In this document: one piece after another, positions 7,004 to 9,716 of the stretch
Layout: every line of letters begins with the position of its first letter
Position numbering within the stretch: the stretch's first letter is position 1
Source: Clostridiaceae bacterium UBA4839
GTDB taxonomy: Bacteria > Bacillota > Clostridia > Clostridiales > Caloramatoraceae
Direction of reading: 5' to 3'
NCBI GenBank assembly: GCA_002400085.1
Contig: DHEX01000054.1
Location: 1 to 9,716 of the forward strand
DNA length: 9,716 nt
Made by a program: the position numbers and the translations under genes
Notes under the pieces: generated by a model
Databases searched by the model: none
The model's input: the letters and a program-made list of their open reading frames with translations, nothing else
What the model was told of the DNA's origin: nothing

Positions 7004-7918
7004 CTACTTACGCATCTTTGGATCAAGTGCATCTCTTAATCCATCTCCGAGAAAATTAAATGCAAGAACAGTCAAGCATATAGCCAGTGAGGGGAAAAGA
7101 AGCTGATACGGATATATCATAAAGGATTCCATAGCATCTGAAGCAAGTGAACCCCAAGATGCTTTTGGAGCTGATATACCAAGCCCTATAAAGCTTAAAA
7201 ATGACTCTGTAAATATTGCTGATGGAACAGAAAGTGTAAGTGTTACAATTATAGGCCCCATACAATTTGGAATAAGATGTCTTAATATAATTCTCCAATT
7301 TGATGCACCAAGAGTTTTTGCAGCAAGTACGAATTCCTGTTCTTTAAGAGAAAGTATCTCTGCTCTTACTATTCTTGCCATGGACAGCCAATATGAAAGT
7401 GAAAGTGCTATTAGAATACTTGGAAGTCCGGCACCCAGTATAAGCATAAGAAGGATTACATAAATCATCATTGGTATAGAATAGAGAACATCTACAATTC
7501 TCATCATTATATTATCAACTTTTCCCCCGAAAAAGCCTGATATACCGCCATATAGCACTCCAAATGTAAGGTTTAATAAACTTACAACATAACCAACGGT
7601 TAATGATATTCTTGCACCGTAAAGTACCCTTGTAAAAATATCACGTCCAAATTGATCCGTTCCAAACCAATGAAGCTTGGTAGGCCCCACATTTGAAAGA
7701 TTAAAATCCTGTGCTGAGTAGCTATAAGGTGAAATCCATGGCGTTATTATTGCTATTATTGTAATAAAAATAACAAAATATAAACCAGCCATGGCAAGTT
7801 TATTCTTTTTTAATCTTCTGTAAGAATCTTTTAAGAAAGTTTCACTTGGCCGCATAATATTTAAAGATTGTCTTTCTTCCTTTGGAACTTTTTCAAACAT
7901 GTCTTTTGTTACTTCCAT
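7004..7918 (-). CDS. oppC: Oligopeptide ABC transporter, permease OppC
   Basis: A 304-residue inner-membrane permease. An N-terminal OppC_N-type region (about 27-80) has a basic stretch RRLKKNK followed by the first membrane helix (42-61); then HWFGTDQFGRDIFTRV (83-98), the hallmark of OppC/DppC; further helices lie around 105-130, 147-175, 222-245 and 270-292. The cytoplasmic EAA loop, EFVLAAKTLGASNWRIILRH onward (195-218), contacts the ATPases. The first 26 residues are a hydrophilic cytoplasmic extension. AGGAGGGG directly follows the oppB stop and sits four bases before the ATG; the gap between genes is 12 bases. With OppB it forms the heterodimeric peptide channel. Confidence 0.94.
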   Translation of the reverse strand: MEVTKDMFEKVPKEERQSLNIMRPSETFLKDSYRRLKKNKLAMAGLYFVIFITIIAIITPWISPYSYSAQDFNLSNVGPTKLHWFGTDQFGRDIFTRVLYGARISLTVGYVVSLLNLTFGVLYGGISGFFGGKVDNIMMRIVDVLYSIPMMIYVILLMLILGAGLPSILIALSLSYWLSMARIVRAEILSLKEQEFVLAAKTLGASNWRIILRHLIPNCMGPIIVTLTLSVPSAIFTESFLSFIGLGISAPKASWGSLASDAMESFMIYPYQLLFPSLAICLTVLAFNFLGDGLRDALDPKMRK

Positions 7919-7930
7919 GTTACCCCTCCT

Positions 7931-8848
7931 TTATTCCAGCTTAATTCTTGGATCTATAAACGCATAAAGTATATCAACAACTAAATTGCAAATTACAAGA
8001 AAAGCACTGTAGAAAACTGTAACCCCCATTATTGCCATATAGTCTCTGTTAGTTATATTCTGAACAAATTCTCTTCCAAGCCCCGGAATACCAAATATTT
8101 TTTCAACAACAAAGCTTCCGGTTAAAATTCCTGCAATAAGTGGTCCCATATAAGTTACAATTGGAATAAGGGCGTTTCTTAGTGCATGCTTAAATATTAC
8201 AGTTTTTTTCGAAAGCCCTTTAGCTACTGCAGTCCTAATATAGTCCTGCCTTATAACGTCAAGGAGACTTGACCTTGTGAGTCTTGCAATAAATGAAAGT
8301 GAATATCCTCCTAAAGCTATTGCAGGCATAATATAATTTAGAGGTCCGTCAAATCCAACAGGAGGTAATAGTTTAAGCTTTACAGAAAAAATCAGTATTA
8401 AAAATGTTGACAATACAAAGCTCGGAACAGTAACTCCTAAAGTTGCAATAATCATACATAAATCGTCCTGCCATTTCCCCTGATGTAGTGCTGCAACTAT
8501 ACCCATATAGATTCCAACCACCAGTGAAAACAATATTGCAACAGAACCTATTTTAGCTGAAGCAGGAAATGAATATTTTATTATTTCATTTACTGTTCTT
8601 CCTTCATATTTTATTGATGGCCCTAAATCGCCTTTCAATAGATTTTTTAAATAAAGTCCATACTGCTGCATAATAGGCTTGTCTAAGCCAAACTTAGTCT
8701 CTAAATTTGCCTTTACCTGATCAGGCAGCTTTTTTTCACCATCAAAAGGTCCGCCTGGCATAGCATGCATTAGGAAAAAAGTTGCTGTTACAACTATCCA
8801 AAGTGTTATAAAGCTTGCAAAAATCCTTTTTACAATGTAGTTTGACAT
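7931..8848 (-). CDS. oppB: Oligopeptide ABC transporter, permease OppB
   Basis: A 305-residue permease and the first gene of the operon. The first helix (about 9-29) ends in the family motif HAMPGGPFD (28-36), followed by an extracellular region with KFGLDKPIMQQYGLYLKNLL (52-71) and GDLGPSIKY. Helices follow near 98-121, 132-156, 170-187, 228-248 and 272-297. The EAA loop is DYIRTAVAKGLSKKTVIFKH (202-221), then the conserved FGIPGLGREFVQNI (252-265) and DPRIKLE at the end. AGGAGG (8855-8860) lies six bases before the ATG. The closest upstream same-strand gene ends at a strong terminator about 660 bases away, so transcription of the operon probably starts between. Confidence 0.94.
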   Translation of the reverse strand: MSNYIVKRIFASFITLWIVVTATFFLMHAMPGGPFDGEKKLPDQVKANLETKFGLDKPIMQQYGLYLKNLLKGDLGPSIKYEGRTVNEIIKYSFPASAKIGSVAILFSLVVGIYMGIVAALHQGKWQDDLCMIIATLGVTVPSFVLSTFLILIFSVKLKLLPPVGFDGPLNYIMPAIALGGYSLSFIARLTRSSLLDVIRQDYIRTAVAKGLSKKTVIFKHALRNALIPIVTYMGPLIAGILTGSFVVEKIFGIPGLGREFVQNITNRDYMAIMGVTVFYSAFLVICNLVVDILYAFIDPRIKLE

Positions 8849-9204
8849 GTTATTCCTCCTTAATAAATTTCTGACTTTTTAAAATATTTAAAATAAAGAT
8901 TATAGATTATCCTGTGTAATTCGTAATTACCATGTTTAAACTTAAATAGAATATGGGCATATATTCGACATTTTTCTGATTTAGCTATTGATTTTACTTA
9001 TTGTTTATAACATTTATAGATAATTTATTTATTTTATATTATAGTTTATTTTGAATTAAATTTCCCTATTAAAGTCTTTCCACATTTTTATTTGTCTTCC
9101 CATTTTGATAAATTATGGAGGAAAAACAAGCATAAAAAAGTAATTTAAATTTAATTCACCGCTGCGATAAGAAAAATATATTCCATTCACTTTACCGTTT
9201 GCAA
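8849..9204. other. AT-rich leader and promoter region of the opp operon
   Basis: No gene is visible on either strand here; apparent starts run into stops within a few codons (for example ATG GAG GAA near 9115). The stretch is very AT-rich. It contains two perfect minus-strand TATAAT hexamers (8899-8904 and 9038-9043) and, close to the oppB ribosome binding site, a CodY-box-like sequence at 8865-8879. I see no riboswitch fold or T-box motif. Confidence 0.6.
8899..8927 (-). promoter_or_regulatory. Candidate opp operon promoter
   Basis: A perfect TATAAT (8899-8904, minus strand) would start transcription about 45 bases before the oppB ATG. The -35 at the ideal 17-base spacing (ATTACG, 8922-8927) matches the consensus at only three of six positions, so the assignment rests on the -10 and on its position. 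The alternative TATAAT at 9038-9043 has an equally poor -35 (GGGAAA). Confidence 0.35.
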
Positions 9205-9337
9205 AGATGTTCTAAGAATTAAAATGGCAGACAAGCTGTAGGGGATGGTCTTGACCATCCCTCTGATGGATGCACGGAATCGTGGGGGCGGAACGGTCAA
9301 GACCGTTCCCTACATTTTATTAATCCTAAGAACATCT
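9205..9337. repeat. Outer inverted repeat enclosing a REP-like core
   Basis: AGATGTTCTAAGAATTAA (9205-9222) is matched in reverse complement by the sequence ending at 9337, which reads AGATGTTCTTAGGATTAA on the minus strand: 16 of 18 positions agree. The pair encloses the two GTAG-headed palindromes at 9237-9314, giving a 133-base element with two nested levels of inverted repeat. It has no coding capacity. A non-autonomous (MITE-like) element or a repeat inserted inside an older hairpin are both possible. Confidence 0.65.
9237..9314. repeat. REP/BIME-like pair of GTAG-headed palindromes
   Basis: A 78-base element with TGTAGGG at the left and CCCTACA at the right. Each end carries its own hairpin: GGGATGGT, CTTG, ACCATCCC on the left; GGAACGGT, CAAG, ACCGTTCC on the right. 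The arms are inverted copies of each other, separated by a ~25-base spacer. A GTAG tetranucleotide followed by a palindrome is the described form of REP sequences mobilised by RAYT (TnpA-REP) transposases, and two in inverted order form a BIME. No RAYT gene lies in the window, so relationship to that system is inference from the pattern. Confidence 0.6.
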
Positions 9338-9344
9338 ACTTGCT

Positions 9345-9412
9345 TGCCAGGCATGTGGCATGTGGCAAGTACACTAAAAAAATAGTACTTGCCACATGCC
9401 ATGTGCCTGGCA
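9345..9412. repeat. Long near-perfect hairpin repeat
   Basis: Arms 9345-9372 and 9385-9412 are 28 bases each and complementary at 26 positions; the two exceptions would be G-U wobble pairs in RNA. The 12-base loop is A-rich. The left arm contains a CATGTGG direct repeat, and each arm starts or ends in the small palindrome TGCCAGGCA or its partner TGCCTGGCA. No T-run follows on the plus strand and none directly on the minus strand, so it does not look like a classical terminator by itself. Its nature is not known to me; an intergenic repeat element is the best description. Confidence 0.65.
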
Positions 9413-9415
9413 CTT

Positions 9416-9469
9416 AAAAAAAATAATAGGCAGAGCATACATAGAATACTATGTAGCTCTGCCTATTAT
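9416..9469 (-). terminator. Strong rho-independent terminator of the upstream oppA-like gene
   Basis: ATAATAGGCAGAGC (9423-9436) pairs perfectly with its complement at 9456-9469; after one bulged A, TACATAG (9438-9444) pairs with CTATGTA (9449-9455) around an AATA loop, 21 pairs in all. On the minus strand the stem runs straight into eight T's (9416-9423, overlapping the stem base). It lies 40 bases past the stop of the partial binding-protein gene and separates that gene from the opp operon. Confidence 0.88.
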
Positions 9470-9508
9470 CATGGTTCAGTTATTAATTTCCCTGCTTTTT
9501 ATAGCTTA

Positions 9509-9716
9509 TTATTTAGTTTTTCCTGCCTTTGCATCTTCATCTATATAAGCATTATCAAAGTATATGCCACCAGTTGGAACCTTATAAACTCCTTTTACAT
9601 AAGGCTTTTCAACAACTTGGTTTACATAGAAATAAAGTGGGCAAACTGGATAATCCTTCATCAATATATCTTCTGCCTGATGAAGCATTTCCATTCTCTT
9701 CTTAGCATCAGGCTCA
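9509..9716 (-). CDS. Second OppA-like peptide-binding protein, C-terminal fragment
   Basis: The reading frame stays open to the window edge (its in-frame Met at 9694 is internal, preceded by EPDAKKR), so this is the last 68 residues of a longer gene whose 5' part lies outside. It aligns with the C-terminus of the oppA product at 3300-4946: by hand about 37 of 63 positions are identical, including LHQAED, the KPYVKG block and the NAY.D end. It ends five residues later, in a Lys/Gly-rich tail. It is therefore a paralogous substrate-binding protein of the SBP_bac_5 family, transcribed in the same direction, upstream of oppB and closed by its own terminator. Start, signal peptide and ligand-binding core cannot be judged. 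Confidence 0.9.
   Translation of the reverse strand, partial: EPDAKKRMEMLHQAEDILMKDYPVCPLYFYVNQVVEKPYVKGVYKVPTGGIYFDNAYIDEDAKAGKTK

Noticed and set aside
8849..9204. The long opp leader considered as a riboswitch or T-box.
   Set aside because: No conserved core motif or terminator/antiterminator pair is visible before oppB; the region is nearly featureless A/T sequence.
9345..9412. CATGTGG repeats and hairpins considered as a CRISPR fragment.
   Set aside because: The units are adjacent without spacers of constant length, and the symmetry is that of one inverted repeat.

Overview
The window looks like a chromosomal segment of a low-GC, Gram-positive, Clostridium-like bacterium. Evidence: AT-rich intergenic DNA, A/T-ending codons, strong AGGAGG-type ribosome binding sites, a lipoprotein-type peptide-binding protein, and a small four-cysteine protein resembling DUF1540, a family I associate with clostridia and relatives. 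The species cannot be named from the sequence alone.

Layout. (1) Positions 17-1242, minus strand: two housekeeping genes, rdgB (nucleotide-pool sanitation) followed by a YfcE/MJ0936-type metallophosphoesterase. (2) Positions 1321-3195, plus strand and divergent from rdgB: a two-gene unit with an unrecognised 556-residue soluble protein, apparently built of helical hairpins, and a 59-residue four-cysteine protein missed by ordinary ORF length cut-offs. (3) A hairpin at 3231-3249 that can terminate transcription from both sides. (4) Positions 3300-8848, minus strand: a complete oligopeptide ABC importer operon transcribed oppB-oppC-oppD-oppF-oppA, with tight spacing, a TAATG overlap between oppD and oppF, and a stem-loop just before oppA. 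(5) Positions 8849-9508: 660 bases without a gene, holding the probable opp leader/promoter and a cluster of hairpin repeats, including a REP/BIME-like pair of GTAG-headed palindromes nested in a larger inverted repeat. (6) Positions 9509-9716, minus strand: the 3' end of a second oppA-like gene with its own strong terminator.

How the genes work together: the lipid-anchored OppA would capture peptides outside the membrane, OppB and OppC form the channel, and OppD and OppF power it by ATP hydrolysis. A second binding protein encoded just upstream could widen or shift the substrate range of the same transporter. The genes themselves are mostly ordinary. The most interesting material is the repeat cluster at 9205-9469, where the two REP-like arms differ by paired, compensating base changes, and the unassigned helical protein with its small cysteine-rich partner. 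I found no CRISPR array, tRNA, rRNA, phage gene or transposase gene.
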